DNA of 64,000 bases from an uncultured Pelagibacteraceae bacterium (GTDB lineage: Bacteria > Pseudomonadota > Alphaproteobacteria > Pelagibacterales > Pelagibacteraceae), in contig CACDII010000006.1 in NCBI GenBank assembly GCA_902552985.1, positions 1-64,000 of the forward strand. The letters run 5' to 3'. Each line of letters begins with the position of its first letter. The stretch's first letter is position 1. Below the pieces are notes generated by a model. That model was not told where the DNA came from. It saw nothing but the letters and a program-made list of their open reading frames with translations, and ran no database searches. Both the position numbers and the translations under genes were made by a program. This document shows, one piece after another, positions 1 to 11,804 of this stretch.

Positions 1-217
1 AAGTTGATAATTGATCTATTTTATAACTGTCATTAAATAAAAAAAATTCTTGATCTGAAGGAAATTTAATTAAAGTACCTAATACAATTAATAACGTAAC
101 AACTGATAATGAAAAAACTAAATCTGAACTTTTTGTTTTAAAAACTCCTATTATTAACAAAAACATTATACTTAATGAGATAAAAATTTCCGGATAAATA
201 AAATTTAAATTATTCAT
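1..217 (-). CDS. nuoN: NADH-quinone oxidoreductase subunit N, N-terminal fragment
   Basis: Only the first 72 codons are in the window; the gene runs off the left edge. NuoN is one of three antiporter-like proton-pumping membrane subunits of complex I. The fragment reads MNNLNFIYPEIFISLSIMFL and continues through two hydrophobic stretches, as expected for the first helices of the family. It starts two bases after the nuoM stop codon, which is the usual last position in a nuoA-N operon. The assignment rests on position plus hydrophobicity, because the diagnostic central motifs lie outside the window. Confidence 0.88.
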   Translation of the reverse strand, partial: MNNLNFIYPEIFISLSIMFLLIIGVFKTKSSDLVFSLSVVTLLIVLGTLIKFPSDQEFFLFNDSYKIDQLST

Positions 218-219
218 AA

Positions 220-1707
220 TTATTTTGTTACATTGATTGTATATTTATATGTATCAATTAAATTAGTAATAGATGTTTCAATTGTATTTAATAAAGGTTC
301 TGGGTATAATCCAAAAAATAAAGCTGGTAAAGCAAGACTCGTTAAAATAAATATTTCTGATTTGTTAAGATCAGGCATTTTAAACAAATCTGTATTAATA
401 AGTTTTCCAAAAACAACTCTTTTATAAAGCCAAAGCATATATGCGGCGCCTAAAACAATTCCTAAACTAGCAATTGTTGCTATTAGAAAACTTTCTTTAA
501 AAGCACCCATTAAAATTAAAAATTCTCCAATAAAACCACTAGTACCAGGCAAACCTATAGCTGCCAAAGTAAATACCATAAATAGCACAGCGTATTTTGG
601 CATAATAGTAACAATTCCACCATAATCATTGATTAATCGAGAATGTCTTCTGTCATACACAATACCAACACAAAAAAATAGTGCAGCAGAAACTAAGCCG
701 TGACTTATCATTTGCATGATACTTCCTTCAAGTCCTTGTTGATTTATAGTAAATATACCAAGTGTTACATAGCCCATATGTGCTACAGAGGAATATGCAA
801 TTAACTTTTTCATATCATCTTGCATAAGAGCTACGAAAGAAGTGTAAACAATTGCAACTAAACTTAAAATATAAATTAGGAAAGTAAAATTTTCTGATGC
901 TATGGGAAATAAACCTATTGAAAATCTTATAAAACCGTAACCCGCCATTTTAAGTAAGATTGCTGCTAACAAAACAGATCCAGCTGTTGGAGCTTCCACA
1001 TGAGCGTCTGGTAGCCAAGTGTGAACAGGCCACATAGGTGTTTTCACAGCAAAAGAGCTAAAAAAGGCCAACCATAATAAATTTTGATATTTTGCTTCGA
1101 TTCCTAAATTATATAATTCAGTGACATCAGTTGTTCCGGTAATCCAATAAATAGAAATGATTGCTACTAACATTAATACTGAACCTAACAAAGTGAACAA
1201 GAAAAATTTAAATGCTGAATAGACTCTTCTTGAACCACCCCAAATTCCTATTATCAAAAACATAGGAATTAAACCTCCCTCAAAAAATAAATAGAAAATA
1301 ACTAAATCTAATGAACAAAAGACACCAATCATTAAACTTTCCATCACTAGTATAGCTATCAAAAAATCTTTTAATCTGACTTTGATAGTTCTATTAACCG
1401 AAATAATGCAAAGAGGAGCTATAAAAGTTGACAAAATGATAAATAAAATTGAGATTCCATCTATTCCAACTTTATAATTAACAAAACCTTGTAACCAAAA
1501 TCTATTTTCAACAAATTGAAACGATGTAGAATTGGGATCAAAAATATACCAAAGATAAATTGAAATAAAAAAATTTACAAATGAGACAAATAAAGCTACA
1601 TACTTTGAACTTTTAAAATTATATTTTTCACTTGATTTAGATAGTAAAATAAAAAGAGCTCCTACTGTAGGCAGTAGGATTAACGAAGATAAAATAGGAA
1701 AGTCCAT
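220..1707 (-). CDS. nuoM: NADH-quinone oxidoreductase subunit M
   Basis: Antiporter-like proton-pumping subunit of the complex I membrane arm, 495 residues, almost entirely transmembrane helices. The family signature is visible near residues 220-240 as KTPMWPVHTWLPDAHVEAPT, containing the conserved lysine and the HTWLPDAH helix-break motif. A glutamate in the fifth helix region (VMESLMIGVF, near residue 122) matches the conserved transport-channel glutamate. The length is normal for NuoM. The start codon overlaps the nuoL stop by one base (TAATG), so translation is probably coupled. It is the penultimate gene of the operon. Confidence 0.96.
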   Translation of the reverse strand: MDFPILSSLILLPTVGALFILLSKSSEKYNFKSSKYVALFVSFVNFFISIYLWYIFDPNSTSFQFVENRFWLQGFVNYKVGIDGISILFIILSTFIAPLCIISVNRTIKVRLKDFLIAILVMESLMIGVFCSLDLVIFYLFFEGGLIPMFLIIGIWGGSRRVYSAFKFFLFTLLGSVLMLVAIISIYWITGTTDVTELYNLGIEAKYQNLLWLAFFSSFAVKTPMWPVHTWLPDAHVEAPTAGSVLLAAILLKMAGYGFIRFSIGLFPIASENFTFLIYILSLVAIVYTSFVALMQDDMKKLIAYSSVAHMGYVTLGIFTINQQGLEGSIMQMISHGLVSAALFFCVGIVYDRRHSRLINDYGGIVTIMPKYAVLFMVFTLAAIGLPGTSGFIGEFLILMGAFKESFLIATIASLGIVLGAAYMLWLYKRVVFGKLINTDLFKMPDLNKSEIFILTSLALPALFFGLYPEPLLNTIETSITNLIDTYKYTINVTK

Positions 1708-3644
1708 TAAATAATTATTAAATATGTAAGTAAAGCTGAAAAGCCAAGAAGCATTATATATGCATATTTATATATATAACCACTTTGAAATTTAACAGCA
1801 TTGTTTGATAATTTGGTAATAAAATTAGAAATTCCATCCGGACCAAATCTATCAATAGTTTTTAAATCAATATTTTTCCAAAAGAAATTTCCAAGTTGCT
1901 TAGATGGTTTTACAAATAAATAATCATACAACTCATCAAAATACCATTTATTGATTAAAAAATTGTAAATAGGTTTGTTTTCATTTGCAAGCCAATTAGT
2001 AATTTTTCTGTTTTTTACAAATAAGTAATAGGATATTGGGATAGATAAAACTACTAATATTGGTGTTGAATAAACAATCGAAAGAGGAGGATGATCAGTA
2101 CTTAACGGATTTAAAAATTTAATTGAATTTTGCCAAAAATCACTATCTATATTAGCACCTATAAATAATTCTTTAAAAAGAAACCCTGCAAATATTGAGC
2201 CAATTCCTAGAACTATCAATGGGATTATCATTACATAAGAAGACTCATGAATCGATTCTAATTTTAAATTTTTATTTTCATAACTACCATGAAAGGTTTT
2301 AAAAATTAGTCTCCATGAATATATAGCTGTCAGTAATGCAGTAAATATTCCAATCAAAGCTGCCCAATATCCAAATGAGTTACCTCTCATATAAGCAAAT
2401 TCAATTATTGCATCTTTAGAATAGTATCCTGATAAAAAAGGGAAACCTGTTAAAGCTAGCGTACCTATTATCATTAGTATCCATGTATACGGTAGTTTTT
2501 TCCAAACCCCTCCCATATTTCTAATATCCTGCTCTTCTTTAAATGAATGTATAACTGATCCCGACCCTAAAAAAAGCAAAGCTTTAAAGAAGGCATGAGT
2601 AAATAGATGAAACATAGCTGCATTATAAGCTCCTACTCCTGCTGCAAAGAACATATATCCTAATTGGCTGCATGTAGAATATGCAATAATTTTTTTTATA
2701 TCATTTTGTACAAGAGCTACTGTTGCTGCAAAAAAAGCTGTTGTTATTCCAACTAAACAAATGATATTCAAAACTAATTGGGAATACTCAAAAATTGGAG
2801 AACATCTTACAATTAAAAAAACTCCTGCTGTGACCATAGTTGCTGCGTGAATTAATGCAGAAACCGGAGTTGGTCCTTCCATTGCATCAGGCAACCATGT
2901 GTGAAGTAAGAATTGAGCAGATTTGCCCATAGCTCCAATAAATAAAAGTATACAAATTAAGTCAATCGCTTTAAAATTTACTCCTAAATATACTAATTTT
3001 CTGTTAAGGAAGGGTGTAACATCAGCATTAGCTACTGACGGAATTTGTTTGAAAACTTCGTCATAATTTACGGTTCCAAATAAATAAAATATTAAAAAAA
3101 TTCCTAAAGCAAATGCTAAATCGCCAACTCTATTAACTAGAAATGCTTTTATTGCTGCGGCATTTGCACTTTCTTTTTTAAACCAAAAACCAATCAAAAA
3201 ATAAGAACATAAACCGACACCTTCCCAACCAAAAAAAAGTTGTAAAAAATTATCAGAAGTAACCAAAATAAGCATTGCAAAAGTAAATAAAGATAGAAAA
3301 GCCATAAATCTGGTTTTATGAGGATCGTGTGACATATAACCAATTGAATAAATGTGTACTAATGAAGAAATTAAACAAACAACAACTAACATAACTGAAG
3401 ATACAGCATCTACTTTAATTGACCAGTTTACGTTTAAAGTTCCTGAACTAATCCAGTTAAAAATAACAAGATTATTTTCATAATTATAAAGCACAACTTC
3501 TTTGAAAATTATCAAAGATAACAATGCAGAAATTGAAACTAAAAGTGATGTAATAATTTCAGAGTTTCTATCACCAATATAACGTCCAAAAAAACCTGAC
3601 ATTATTGCTCCTAATAATGGAGAAAAAACTAATGTATATTCCAT
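1707..3644 (-). CDS. nuoL: NADH-quinone oxidoreductase subunit L
   Basis: The largest antiporter-like membrane subunit of complex I, 645 residues. It carries about 16 helices and the C-terminal extension that forms the lateral helix along the membrane arm. The motif FLLHTWLPDAMEGPTPVSAL near residue 245 and the early FFGWEGVGLCSYFLIGFW motif near residue 137 are diagnostic. The region after residue 480 is less conserved and richer in charged residues, matching the lateral helix part. It lies two bases after the nuoK stop and overlaps nuoM by one base. Confidence 0.97.
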   Translation of the reverse strand: MEYTLVFSPLLGAIMSGFFGRYIGDRNSEIITSLLVSISALLSLIIFKEVVLYNYENNLVIFNWISSGTLNVNWSIKVDAVSSVMLVVVCLISSLVHIYSIGYMSHDPHKTRFMAFLSLFTFAMLILVTSDNFLQLFFGWEGVGLCSYFLIGFWFKKESANAAAIKAFLVNRVGDLAFALGIFLIFYLFGTVNYDEVFKQIPSVANADVTPFLNRKLVYLGVNFKAIDLICILLFIGAMGKSAQFLLHTWLPDAMEGPTPVSALIHAATMVTAGVFLIVRCSPIFEYSQLVLNIICLVGITTAFFAATVALVQNDIKKIIAYSTCSQLGYMFFAAGVGAYNAAMFHLFTHAFFKALLFLGSGSVIHSFKEEQDIRNMGGVWKKLPYTWILMIIGTLALTGFPFLSGYYSKDAIIEFAYMRGNSFGYWAALIGIFTALLTAIYSWRLIFKTFHGSYENKNLKLESIHESSYVMIIPLIVLGIGSIFAGFLFKELFIGANIDSDFWQNSIKFLNPLSTDHPPLSIVYSTPILVVLSIPISYYLFVKNRKITNWLANENKPIYNFLINKWYFDELYDYLFVKPSKQLGNFFWKNIDLKTIDRFGPDGISNFITKLSNNAVKFQSGYIYKYAYIMLLGFSALLTYLIII

Positions 3645-3646
3645 TT

Positions 3647-3958
3647 TTATCCTTTTAAATTTCTTATATCTTCAACATTGATAGTTCCCGCATTTCGATA
3701 ATAAGTAACTATAATCGCAAGTCCTATAGCTGCTTCTGCAGCAGCTACAGTTAAAATAAATAATGTAAATATTTGACCATTTAAATCGTTTAAAAAAATA
3801 GAGAAAGAAACTAAATTTATGTTAACAGCTAACAAAATTAATTCTATGCTCATTAATATCACAATTACATTTTTTCTATTTAAAAAAATACCTATTACAC
3901 CTATTGTAAAAATTATTGCTCCTGATATTAAATAATGAATTAAAGTAATTTCAGTCAT
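3647..3958 (-). CDS. nuoK: NADH-quinone oxidoreductase subunit K
   Basis: Small membrane subunit of complex I, 103 residues with three helices. Two conserved membrane glutamates are visible in [13 protein letters not shown] and [13 protein letters not shown], both needed for proton translocation in the family. An in-frame ATG exists at 3976, but the downstream ATG at 3958 is preferred: it gives the usual length and lies nine bases after an AAGGAG ribosome binding site, which would itself be inside the coding region of the longer version. With this start the gene overlaps the end of nuoJ by eight bases. Confidence 0.95.
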   Translation of the reverse strand: MTEITLIHYLISGAIIFTIGVIGIFLNRKNVIVILMSIELILLAVNINLVSFSIFLNDLNGQIFTLFILTVAAAEAAIGLAIIVTYYRNAGTINVEDIRNLKG

Positions 3959-4583
3959 CAATTTTAACTCCTTCATTAGTTTTTACTTCAACTAATTGAA
4001 CACTTTCTAATCTCTCTCTAGAAATTTGTTTTGTGTAACTTTGTCTTTTAATTCCTGATCTTTTTCTAAAAGTTAAAACAATAGCACCTATCATTGCTAC
4101 CAATAAAATAATCCCGCTTAGTTGAAATAAATGAATATAATCAGTATACAAAACATTACCTATTGAATGAGTGTTTGTAACTTCTTGATTAATATTTATT
4201 GAAGAAGAAGAAATTAGATTTGGTTTATATTTCCAGCCACCTACAACAATTATTAATTCAAAGAGAATAACTAAACCTACAATAAGACCTATGGGCATAT
4301 GAGAATATCCTGTTCTTGACTCAAACCATTGATTTTTTTGTTGAGCAACATTAAGCATCATAACAACAAATAAAAACAGTACGGCAACTGCTCCAACATA
4401 AACAATTAGCATAATCATTCCTAAAAATTCTGCCCCAATCATAATGAACAGACAAGAAACACTAATAAAATCCAAAATTAAAAAAAAAACAGAATGAACA
4501 GTATTTTTTGAAACTATTACCATAATTGATGAAAAAACTGCTATTAGTGAAAATGTATAAAAAAAAATCGTATGAGCTATCAT
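3951..4583 (-). CDS. nuoJ: NADH-quinone oxidoreductase subunit J
   Basis: Membrane subunit of complex I, 210 residues with five hydrophobic segments. The stretch [20 protein letters not shown] near residues 52-71 is the conserved NuoJ helix 3, which contains the flexible glycine region implicated in the coupling mechanism. The C-terminal 40 residues are hydrophilic, a typical variable tail. The gene sits between nuoI (4-base gap) and nuoK (8-base overlap). Confidence 0.95.
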   Translation of the reverse strand: MIAHTIFFYTFSLIAVFSSIMVIVSKNTVHSVFFLILDFISVSCLFIMIGAEFLGMIMLIVYVGAVAVLFLFVVMMLNVAQQKNQWFESRTGYSHMPIGLIVGLVILFELIIVVGGWKYKPNLISSSSININQEVTNTHSIGNVLYTDYIHLFQLSGIILLVAMIGAIVLTFRKRSGIKRQSYTKQISRERLESVQLVEVKTNEGVKIDD

Positions 4584-4587
4584 AATA

Positions 4588-5073
4588 TCATCTATATGGT
4601 TTATCTGCTCTTATATTGGCAGCCAAAATATTCTCCCATCTATCGCCATTCTCTAAAAGTTTTTCTTTATTGTAATAAAGCTCTTCTCTTGTCTCTGTTG
4701 AAAATTCAAAATTAGGTCCTTGAACTATCGCATCTACAGGGCAAGATTCTTCACATAAACCACAATAAATACATTTCATCATATCAATATCGTATCTGGT
4801 TGTTTTACGACTTCCATCTTCTCTCTCCGCAGATTCAATTGTTATTGCTTGAGCTGGACATACTGCTTCACACAACTTACAAGCAATGCATCTTTCCTCT
4901 CCATTTGGATATCTTCTAAGAGCGTGTTCACCCCTAGCTCGTGCACTTATTTTCCCTTTTTCAAAAGGATAATTTATTGTTTTCTTAGATTTAAATATTT
5001 CTTTAAAAGCTATTAATAAACCTCCTAAAAAATCTAATAAAAATATAGTTTTAAGTAATCTAGAAATTTTCAT
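4588..5073 (-). CDS. nuoI: NADH-quinone oxidoreductase subunit I (two 4Fe-4S clusters)
   Basis: Peripheral-arm ferredoxin-like subunit of complex I carrying clusters N6a and N6b. Two complete CxxCxxCxxxCP motifs are visible: [16 protein letters not shown] near residue 61 and [16 protein letters not shown] near residue 100. The hydrophobic N-terminal segment ([15 protein letters not shown]) contacts the membrane arm. At 161 residues its length is normal. It follows nuoH with a two-base gap. Confidence 0.97.
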   Translation of the reverse strand: MKISRLLKTIFLLDFLGGLLIAFKEIFKSKKTINYPFEKGKISARARGEHALRRYPNGEERCIACKLCEAVCPAQAITIESAEREDGSRKTTRYDIDMMKCIYCGLCEESCPVDAIVQGPNFEFSTETREELYYNKEKLLENGDRWENILAANIRADKPYR

Positions 5074-5075
5074 AA

Positions 5076-6077
5076 TCAGTTAGTTGGCAATAAGTCAAAA
5101 TAATATAAATAACTTGCTGTAATTATCACCCAAGTTAAAGATAAAGGTAGAAATATTTTCCACCCTAATTTCATTAATTGATCATATCTATACCTAGGTA
5201 CAATAGCTTTAACCAAAGAAAAAAGTATAAATAAAAATAATATTTTTAAAATCATCCATAATGGAGATGGTATCAAATCAAACAGATACATTTCAGTAGG
5301 TGGCAGCCATCCACCAAGAAATAAAATTGAACCTATGGCGCACATTAATAAAATATTTGCATACTCACCCAACCAAAACATTGCATACATCATGCCAGAA
5401 TATTCTGTTTGATAACCAGCCACTAGTTCTGCTTCCGCTTCTGGAAGATCAAATGGTGGTCTATTTGTTTCAGCTAATGCTGATATAAAAAATATTATAA
5501 ACATAGGAAATAATGGAATTACAAACCAAATTTTTTTTTGAGCCAAAACAATATCACTTAAATTAAGCGATCCAACACAAAGCAAAACATTTATTATTAT
5601 AATACCTATGGAAACTTCATATGAAACCATCTGGGCCGCTGATCTAATAGATCCCAAAAATGGATACTTTGAATTAGAAGCCCATCCACCCATTATTATC
5701 CCGTAAACTCCTAAAGATGAAATGGCAAAAAGATATAAAATTCCAACATTTATGTTTGACAAAACAAAATTTTCACTAAAAGGTATTACGGCCCATGCCG
5801 CAAGTGCCAAAGTCATTGTAATAATTGGAGCAAGAACAAAAATGGTTTTATTTGCACTAGCTGGTATTATTATTTCTTTAAATATATATTTTAAGGCGTC
5901 AGCTAAAGACTGTAATAAACCAAAAGGTCCAACAACATTTGGTCCTCTTCTTTTTTGGACTAAAGCCCAAACTCTTCTATCCAGCCAAACAATCATTGCA
6001 ACAGAGACAAGAATAGGAATTAATAAATACAAAATCTTATAAATTTCTGAAAATATTATATTTAAATACTCAAACAT
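5076..6077 (-). CDS. nuoH: NADH-quinone oxidoreductase subunit H
   Basis: Membrane subunit forming most of the quinone-binding cavity at the junction of the two arms of complex I. At 333 residues it shows about eight helices. Diagnostic motifs are [19 protein letters not shown] near residue 33, [20 protein letters not shown] near residue 202 (the acidic loop facing the quinone channel), and [14 protein letters not shown] near the C-terminus. The operon position between nuoG and nuoI is canonical. Confidence 0.97.
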   Translation of the reverse strand: MFEYLNIIFSEIYKILYLLIPILVSVAMIVWLDRRVWALVQKRRGPNVVGPFGLLQSLADALKYIFKEIIIPASANKTIFVLAPIITMTLALAAWAVIPFSENFVLSNINVGILYLFAISSLGVYGIIMGGWASNSKYPFLGSIRSAAQMVSYEVSIGIIIINVLLCVGSLNLSDIVLAQKKIWFVIPLFPMFIIFFISALAETNRPPFDLPEAEAELVAGYQTEYSGMMYAMFWLGEYANILLMCAIGSILFLGGWLPPTEMYLFDLIPSPLWMILKILFLFILFSLVKAIVPRYRYDQLMKLGWKIFLPLSLTWVIITASYLYYFDLLPTN

Positions 6078-6078
6078 A

Positions 6079-8112
6079 TTATCCTTCAGTCCCAGTTTCT
6101 TTTAATTTCATTTTTTCTTGTCTACATCTACTCATTGTTTTTGATGATCTAGCAATAACATTCGAATAATAATAATCTATTTCATTTAAAATTATTTTTT
6201 CATTAACAAATCTAAAATTTTCAAAATTTTTTTTATTTTTTTCATTATTAGTCAATTTTAAATAATTCATCATAGATTTTTCTAACTCATCTTTGTTTTT
6301 ATAAAGTTTTTTTGATTTTATTTTACTTGCCAATTCATTTAAAATTAACCAATCTTCTTTTGCTTCTCCTGGAGGATATGAAGCTTTATATGCTTTTTGT
6401 ATTTTTCCTTCTAAATTTGTAAAAAATCCATCTTGTTCTGTATAGGCTGCACCAGGCAAAATAACATCTGATATCTCTGCGCCTTTGTCACCGTGACTTC
6501 CAATGTATACGATAAACTCATTATTTTTTTTAAAATTAATGTCATCTAATCCAAGCAAAAATAATATTTTGAATTTATTATTTTCTATTCCATTTAATAC
6601 TTTGTTATTTTTTTCTTTCGAACTTAATATATTAAGATCATATGAGCCAACTGTTGATGCGTTGTTTGACAAAATATTGAAAGCATTCCACTCGTTATTG
6701 ATTTTATTGTTATATTTTAAATACTCCTTAATTTTTTCTATAATGTAATTGGCAGAGTCTAATTTTAATACTGACTGACCAACAATAATAATTGGTTTTT
6801 TTGAATTTTTAATTTTGTTTGAAACTTCGTGTTTATCCTCGATTATTTCTTTAATAATTTCTGTTGTATTTTTTAAAACGGTATAAGGATAAGTTAAATT
6901 TCCTAAATCACCTATTGAATAAATTTCTGTATTATTTTTTAAATAGGATTTTCTTATTCTTGCGTTCAAAATTGTTGCTTCATATCTTGGATTAGATCCT
7001 ACTAATAAAATAAAATCACTTTCTTCTATAGCATTAATTGTTGAATTAAATAAATAATTTGATCTTTCATCATTGTTTACAAAAATGTGTTCTGCTCTTG
7101 AGTCTAAATTTGAAGATTTTATTGTTTTAGAAAAAAATTCTTTTGTTATAAAAAGAGTTTCCATGTTAGTTAAATCTCCAGTTAAGCCTGCTATTTCATC
7201 TGATGATGTAGAATAAATTTTTTTGGAAATAATTTCATAAGCTTCTTCCCAAGAACTTTTTTCAAAAATTCCATCCTTTTTAATATATGGTATGTCTAAT
7301 CTTTGGTTTTGTAGCCCATCACATGCATAACGAGATTTATCTGAAATCCATTCTTCATTAATATCCTCATTTATTCTAGGTAAAATTCTTTTTACTTCCC
7401 ATCCATAAGTATCAACTCTAATATTTGATCCTACCGCATCCATTACATCTATGGTTTCTGTTTTTTTAAGTTCCCATGGCCTTGCTTCAAAAACGTATGG
7501 TTTTGAAGTTAGTGCTCCAACTGGACATAAATCGATTACATTAGCTGACAATTCTGACTCCATGGATTTTTCTAAATAAGTAGTTATTTGCATATCCTCT
7601 CCCCTACCTATTGCTCCTAATTCAGGAACTCCAGCAACTTCGGTGGCAAACCTTATGCATCTTGTGCAGTGTATGCATCGAGTCATTTGAGTTTTAATAA
7701 GTGGACCCATATATTTTTCAGGCACATATCTCTTATTTTCTTTATATCTAGATTTGTCTATTCCATAAAACATTGATTGATCTTGCAAATCACATTCGCC
7801 TCCTTGGTCGCAAACTGGGCAATCTAAAGGGTGGTTAGCTAATAAAAACTCCATCACACCTTTTCTTGCTTTTTCTACCTTGGATGTGTTTGTTTTTATA
7901 TTCATTCCTTCGGTAGCTGGCATCGCGCATGAAGCAATGGGTTTTGGAGATTTTTCTATTTCTACAAGACACATTCTACAATTGCCGGCTATAGAAAGCT
8001 TTTCGTGATAACAAAATCTTGGTATTTCGACTCCTGCTTGTTCACATGCTTGAAGCACCGTCAAGCCTTCTTCTACTTCTATATCAATTTCATTAACTTT
8101 TAATTTAAGCAT
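6079..8112 (-). CDS. nuoG: NADH-quinone oxidoreductase subunit G
   Basis: The 677-residue iron-sulfur subunit of the peripheral arm. The N-terminal 2Fe-2S ferredoxin domain shows cysteines in [19 protein letters not shown]. The HxxxCxxC motif [16 protein letters not shown] near residue 93 and [13 protein letters not shown] near residue 143 provide the next clusters. The rest is a molybdopterin-oxidoreductase-like domain that has no catalytic role in complex I. This C-terminal half is lysine- and asparagine-rich and looks poorly conserved, as is common in SAR11. It overlaps the end of nuoF by eight bases. Confidence 0.96.
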   Translation of the reverse strand: MLKLKVNEIDIEVEEGLTVLQACEQAGVEIPRFCYHEKLSIAGNCRMCLVEIEKSPKPIASCAMPATEGMNIKTNTSKVEKARKGVMEFLLANHPLDCPVCDQGGECDLQDQSMFYGIDKSRYKENKRYVPEKYMGPLIKTQMTRCIHCTRCIRFATEVAGVPELGAIGRGEDMQITTYLEKSMESELSANVIDLCPVGALTSKPYVFEARPWELKKTETIDVMDAVGSNIRVDTYGWEVKRILPRINEDINEEWISDKSRYACDGLQNQRLDIPYIKKDGIFEKSSWEEAYEIISKKIYSTSSDEIAGLTGDLTNMETLFITKEFFSKTIKSSNLDSRAEHIFVNNDERSNYLFNSTINAIEESDFILLVGSNPRYEATILNARIRKSYLKNNTEIYSIGDLGNLTYPYTVLKNTTEIIKEIIEDKHEVSNKIKNSKKPIIIVGQSVLKLDSANYIIEKIKEYLKYNNKINNEWNAFNILSNNASTVGSYDLNILSSKEKNNKVLNGIENNKFKILFLLGLDDINFKKNNEFIVYIGSHGDKGAEISDVILPGAAYTEQDGFFTNLEGKIQKAYKASYPPGEAKEDWLILNELASKIKSKKLYKNKDELEKSMMNYLKLTNNEKNKKNFENFRFVNEKIILNEIDYYYSNVIARSSKTMSRCRQEKMKLKETGTEG

Positions 8113-9436
8113 TTTCTTTTTCCAAAAGATGTTGGTCTACTAAATAAGGTATATTTTTATTTTTACTTATTAATGGTTTAAAGTTATTTTTTTTAACTAT
8201 TTCTTTTTTAAAATGTCTTAAAAGTCCCTGGACTGGCCAAGCAGAACCTTCACCAAAAGCGCATATTGTGTGTCCTTCTATTTGCTGTGTGACACCCATC
8301 AGCATATCAACTTCTTCCCTTGAGGCTTCTCCTTTTGCCATTCTTTCTAACATTCTCCACATCCACCCCGAACCTTCACGACAAGGTGTACATTGTCCAC
8401 AACTTTCATGTTTATAAAATCGTGCAATTCTTGCTATACATTTAACTATATCTTGATCTTTATTGATAACAATTACTCCTGCTGTACCTAATCCACTTTT
8501 TTGTTCTATCAATGAATCAAAATCCATTTTTATTGTTTCGCATATATTTTTGGGCAAAAGTGGCATTGAAGATCCACCAGGAATAACTGCTTTAAGATTT
8601 TCCCATCCTCCTACTACTCCGCCCGCATGTTTTTCTATTAAGTCCTTTAATGAAATACCCATTTCTTCTTCAACATTGCAAGGTTTATTGACATTTCCTG
8701 AGATGCAAAAAATTTTAGTTCCAGTATTTTTTGGGCTACCCAATGATGAAAACCATTTAGCTCCTCTTCTTAAAATTGTAGGTACTACAGCAATTGTTTC
8801 AACATTGTTCACAATTGTTGGACAGCCATACAATCCTATTAAAGCTGGAAAAGGTGGTTTTAATCTTGGTAATCCCTTTTTACCTTCTAAACTTTCTAAT
8901 AATGCGGTTTCTTCGCCGCAAATATATGCTCCTGCTCCATAATGTATAAAAATATCTAAATCCCAACCAGTATTAGATGCATTTTTACCAATTAATTTTT
9001 TTTGATATGCTTCATCAATAGCGTTTTGAAGTTTTTGACCCTCGTTAAAATATTCACCTCTAATGTATATATAACATTTATGAGCATTAACCGCATATGC
9101 AGCTATTAAACAACCTTCAATAAGTTTATGTGGTTCAAATCTCAAAATATCTCTATCTTTACAAGTCCCTGGCTCGGATTCATCAGCATTAATGACTAGA
9201 TAATGCGGTCTAGATCCAAGCTCTTTAGGTGCAAAAGACCATTTTAGTCCAGTTGGAAAACCTGCTCCACCCCTTCCTCTTAATTCTGAAGTTTTTATTT
9301 CATTAATAATCCAATCTCTACCCTTAGAAAAAATTTCTTTAGTATTTGACCAATCACCTCTAGATTGAGCAGAAACAACATCTGAACCTTTGTCGTTGTA
9401 TAAATTTAAAAATATTCTGTCTTTATCGTTAAGCAT
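8105..9436 (-). CDS. nuoF: NADH-quinone oxidoreductase subunit F (NADH/FMN binding)
   Basis: Entry subunit of complex I that binds NADH and FMN and carries the N3 4Fe-4S cluster, 443 residues. The glycine-rich nucleotide site [15 protein letters not shown] is near residue 54, the acidic NADH site [14 protein letters not shown] near residue 84, and the cluster ligands in [12 protein letters not shown] near residue 345. It overlaps nuoE and nuoG by eight bases on each side, which suggests translational coupling. Confidence 0.97.
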   Translation of the reverse strand: MLNDKDRIFLNLYNDKGSDVVSAQSRGDWSNTKEIFSKGRDWIINEIKTSELRGRGGAGFPTGLKWSFAPKELGSRPHYLVINADESEPGTCKDRDILRFEPHKLIEGCLIAAYAVNAHKCYIYIRGEYFNEGQKLQNAIDEAYQKKLIGKNASNTGWDLDIFIHYGAGAYICGEETALLESLEGKKGLPRLKPPFPALIGLYGCPTIVNNVETIAVVPTILRRGAKWFSSLGSPKNTGTKIFCISGNVNKPCNVEEEMGISLKDLIEKHAGGVVGGWENLKAVIPGGSSMPLLPKNICETIKMDFDSLIEQKSGLGTAGVIVINKDQDIVKCIARIARFYKHESCGQCTPCREGSGWMWRMLERMAKGEASREEVDMLMGVTQQIEGHTICAFGEGSAWPVQGLLRHFKKEIVKKNNFKPLISKNKNIPYLVDQHLLEKENA

Positions 9437-10037
9437 TTTTCAAATCCATTAATGTTTGTCTATTATTTTCTGGTTCGCTATTAATACGACCTCTATAAGA
9501 ACCAGGTTTTGGTTTTATTCCATTCAATATTTGATCTATAATTTTCTCTGCTGTTTTTTCATCTAAATCTTCATAATAGTCGTCGTTAATTTGCATCATA
9601 GGAGCGTTAACACATGCTCCTAAACACTCAACTTCAGTCCATGAACAACTTTTATCTTTTGATAAAATATTTTGGTCATCGGATATTTTTCTTTTACATA
9701 TATCAACTAATTTATAAGCACCTCTCAGCATGCATGGTGTAGTTGTACAAATTTGTATAAAATGTTTTCCTACAGGAGTTAGATTATACATTGAATAAAA
9801 TGTAGCTACTTCAAAAACTTTTATGTAAGGCATTTCTAAAAATTTAGCTATATATTTCATCGCAGCAAGCGGTATCCAATTATCATTTTGACGTTGAGTC
9901 AAATAAAGTAAGGCCATAACGCCACTTTGTTTTTTATCTTTTGGATATTTTGCTAAAATTTTTTCTGCTAACTCTAAATTTTTTTCACTAAAAACAAAAT
10001 CTTTTGGTTGATCTTTTGATATTTTTTTAATACTCAT
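9429..10037 (-). CDS. nuoE: NADH-quinone oxidoreductase subunit E (2Fe-2S)
   Basis: Thioredoxin-fold subunit of the NADH dehydrogenase module, holding cluster N1a. The four cysteine ligands are seen in [11 protein letters not shown] (near residues 96-101) and [15 protein letters not shown] (near residues 138-142), with the normal spacing of five between each pair. At 202 residues, it has a short C-terminal extension. It starts inside the last four bases of nuoD. Confidence 0.96.
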   Translation of the reverse strand: MSIKKISKDQPKDFVFSEKNLELAEKILAKYPKDKKQSGVMALLYLTQRQNDNWIPLAAMKYIAKFLEMPYIKVFEVATFYSMYNLTPVGKHFIQICTTTPCMLRGAYKLVDICKRKISDDQNILSKDKSCSWTEVECLGACVNAPMMQINDDYYEDLDEKTAEKIIDQILNGIKPKPGSYRGRINSEPENNRQTLMDLKNA

Positions 10038-11209
10038 CTGTCAATTTCTCCAAAAACTATATCTAAGGACCCTAGAACAGCTGGAACATCAGCTAGCATG
10101 TGTCCTTTAATTAGATAATCCATAGCTTGTAAATGTGAAAAACCAGGAGCTCTAATTTTGCATTTGTATGGTTTATTAGACCCATCAGAAACTAAATAAA
10201 CACCAAACTCGCCTTTTGGAGCTTCAACTGCTGTATAGATTTCGCTTTTATCGACACGATATCCTTCACTAAATAACTTAAAATGATGAATTAAAGCTTC
10301 CATAGACTCTTTGATTTCATCTTTTGGAGGAGGACTAATTTTACCATCATCAGTTTTTATTAATCCTTTTGGCATTTTATCTAAACATTGATTTATAATT
10401 TTTACACTTTCCTGCATTTCTTCAATTCTACATAAATAACGATCGTAACAATCACCATTTTTTCCAATTGGAATCTTAAATTCCATTTGATCATAGCAGT
10501 CATAAGGTTGTGATTTCCTTAGATCCCACGGAACTCCAGATCCTCTTAACATGACTCCAGAAAATGAATAATCCAATGCATCTTCCTTGGAAACAATTCC
10601 TATATCTACATTTCGTTGTTTAAAAATTCTGTTGTCAGTTAAAAGAGTTTCTAAATCATTTATAATTTTAGGGAATTTTTTTGTAAATTTATAAATATCA
10701 TCTTCAAGTCCTCTTGGTAAATCTTTGTGAACACCACCTGCTCTAAAATAATTAGCATGCAATCTTGATCCTGAAACTCTTTCATAAAAAGTCATTAATG
10801 TTTCTCTTTCTTCAAATCCCCATAAAGAAGGAGTTAAAGCACCAACATCTAAAGCTTGTGTGGTTATATTTAAAATATGACTTAAAATTCTTCCTATTTC
10901 ACTAAACATAACTCTTATAAATTGTGCGCGAATAGGTACTTGAATTTTTAATATTTTTTCTAAAGCTAAAGCAAAAGCATGTTCTTGGTTCATTGGTGCC
11001 ACATAATCCAATCTGTCAAAATATGGGACAGCCTGCATATATGTTTTGTTTTCAATTAGTTTTTCGGTGCCTCTGTGTAATAATCCTATATGAGGATCAG
11101 CTTTTTCAACAATTTCACCATCAAGTTCTAAAATTAATCTTAACACACCATGAGCTGCTGGATGTTGAGGACCGAAATTAAGATTTAGTTTTTTCTTTTC
11201 TTTTTTCAT
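10034..11209 (-). CDS. nuoD: NADH-quinone oxidoreductase subunit D
   Basis: The 49-kDa-type subunit of the peripheral arm, derived from the large subunit of NiFe hydrogenase and forming part of the quinone pocket. The motif [17 protein letters not shown] starts near residue 8, and [14 protein letters not shown] follows near residue 41. At 391 residues it has the normal bacterial length and is separate from nuoC, not fused. Its first 32 bases overlap the end of nuoC in another frame. Confidence 0.97.
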   Translation of the reverse strand: MKKEKKKLNLNFGPQHPAAHGVLRLILELDGEIVEKADPHIGLLHRGTEKLIENKTYMQAVPYFDRLDYVAPMNQEHAFALALEKILKIQVPIRAQFIRVMFSEIGRILSHILNITTQALDVGALTPSLWGFEERETLMTFYERVSGSRLHANYFRAGGVHKDLPRGLEDDIYKFTKKFPKIINDLETLLTDNRIFKQRNVDIGIVSKEDALDYSFSGVMLRGSGVPWDLRKSQPYDCYDQMEFKIPIGKNGDCYDRYLCRIEEMQESVKIINQCLDKMPKGLIKTDDGKISPPPKDEIKESMEALIHHFKLFSEGYRVDKSEIYTAVEAPKGEFGVYLVSDGSNKPYKCKIRAPGFSHLQAMDYLIKGHMLADVPAVLGSLDIVFGEIDR

Positions 11210-11798
11210 TATTAGTTGTTTGTTCTTTTATATATTTTGTTCCTTCCCAAGGACTCTCATAATCAAAATTTCTATAATTTTGTTCAAGTTTAACATTTTC
11301 ATAAACAACTTTTTTTTCATTTTCACTATAACGAACTTCATTATGTCCAGTTAAAGGAAAATCTTTTCTAAGTGGATGTCCTTCAAAACCATAATCAGTT
11401 AGTATTCTTCTCAAATCAGGATGATCTTTAAATTTGACACCATACATGTCAAAAACTTCTCTTTCCATCCAATTTGATGATGGAAAAATTTTGGTTAAAG
11501 TTGGTACAATTTCATTTTCGTGTATTAAATAATTAATAATTATTCTTTGGTTAAATTCGTGACTTAATAATAAATATGTCATCTTAAATCTTTTTACTTT
11601 TTCGGGATAATCTGTTGCGGTAATATCAATCAACTGTCTAAATTTTGTATCTTTATTAGTTTTTAAAAACAAAACTACATCTAACAAATCTTCACTATCT
11701 ATATTTAAAAATAGTTGATTGTATTCTGTTCTTGAACTATTAATTTTTGTAGTAAGTTCAGAATTAATTTTTTTTTCTAAATTTTTTAATGTATCCAC
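11178..11798 (-). CDS. nuoC: NADH-quinone oxidoreductase subunit C
   Basis: The 30-kDa-type hydrophilic subunit of complex I, 206 residues. The family signature is clear near residues 113-145: [20 protein letters not shown] followed by [17 protein letters not shown]. The first 45 residues and the last 25 are lysine- and asparagine-rich and variable. It lies six bases after nuoB. Confidence 0.96.
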   Translation of the reverse strand: MDTLKNLEKKINSELTTKINSSRTEYNQLFLNIDSEDLLDVVLFLKTNKDTKFRQLIDITATDYPEKVKRFKMTYLLLSHEFNQRIIINYLIHENEIVPTLTKIFPSSNWMEREVFDMYGVKFKDHPDLRRILTDYGFEGHPLRKDFPLTGHNEVRYSENEKKVVYENVKLEQNYRNFDYESPWEGTKYIKEQTTNNEKRKEKTKS

Positions 11799-11804
11799 TA
11801 TTAT

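Noticed and set aside
8463-8942. 159-codon plus-strand frame inside nuoF
   Set aside because: Antisense shadow of nuoF; no motif and no own context.
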